The notes beneath the pieces were generated by a model. That model saw nothing but the letters and a program-made list of their open reading frames with translations, was not told where the DNA came from and did not search any database. Shown here piece by piece: positions 5,612 through 5,621 of a DNA stretch of 5,621 nucleotides (positions are counted from its first letter, which is position 1; every line of letters begins with the position of its first letter). The position numbers and the translations under genes were made by a program. Source of the stretch: Candidatus Falkowbacteria bacterium CG23_combo_of_CG06-09_8_20_14_all_49_15 (GTDB lineage: Bacteria > Patescibacteriota > Patescibacteriia > Patescibacteriales > UM-FILTER-48-10); NCBI GenBank assembly GCA_002771615.1, contig PCSD01000026.1, positions 1 to 5,621 of the forward strand. Direction: 5' to 3'.

Positions 5612-5621
5612 ATGAAAAATT

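Noticed and set aside
1..5621. CRISPR array, tRNA or rRNA
   Set aside because: No regularly spaced direct repeats, cloverleaf-like sequence with tRNA consensus boxes or rRNA-like conserved segments were seen on either strand.

Overview
The window looks like a bacterial metagenomic or genome fragment, most likely from a Patescibacteria/CPR-type organism. This is inferred from the histidine kinase core, whose H box reads AAHQLRTPLSAIKW and continues into NERIIHLVNDLLNVSRIEEG, a style I associate with Parcubacteria-like kinases. Compact gene spacing and the lack of Shine-Dalgarno motifs also fit, but nothing here proves the taxonomy. Stops are TAA, TAA, TAA and TGA. No in-frame TGA occurs inside any gene, so the standard bacterial code fits.

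All four credible genes are on the minus strand. From right to left they are: a five-helix membrane protein of unknown function (5539-4976); a 329-base AT-rich spacer with hairpins and a strong promoter; then a compact three-gene operon. The operon encodes a FIST-domain sensor protein (4646-3471), an ABC-type solute-binding protein with an N-terminal membrane anchor (3460-2444) and a membrane histidine kinase with a Cache-type extracellular region, coiled coil, PAS, HisKA and HATPase domains (2431-179). The gaps are 10 and 12 bases. The last 178 bases are downstream non-coding sequence with several small inverted repeats.

The operon puts three ligand-recognition modules side by side: FIST (cytoplasmic), a periplasmic-binding-protein fold (outside, tethered) and Cache plus PAS (in the kinase). 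The window holds no transporter permease, ATPase or response regulator. The simplest reading is a dedicated small-molecule sensing system: the tethered binding protein and the FIST protein would feed a signal to the kinase rather than serve transport.

The right end differs. Base composition falls from roughly 45-70% GC in the operon (hand counts of single lines) to about 30% in the membrane-protein gene. At 5556-5611, just upstream of that gene, lies a near-palindrome whose ends match both integron attC core boxes (ATCTAAC and GTTAGAT) around a hairpin with a 3-base loop. The membrane-protein gene starts 19 bases after the inner box, as a gene cassette would. This makes it a candidate integron cassette, although I found no second canonical attC site on its other side and no integrase in the window.
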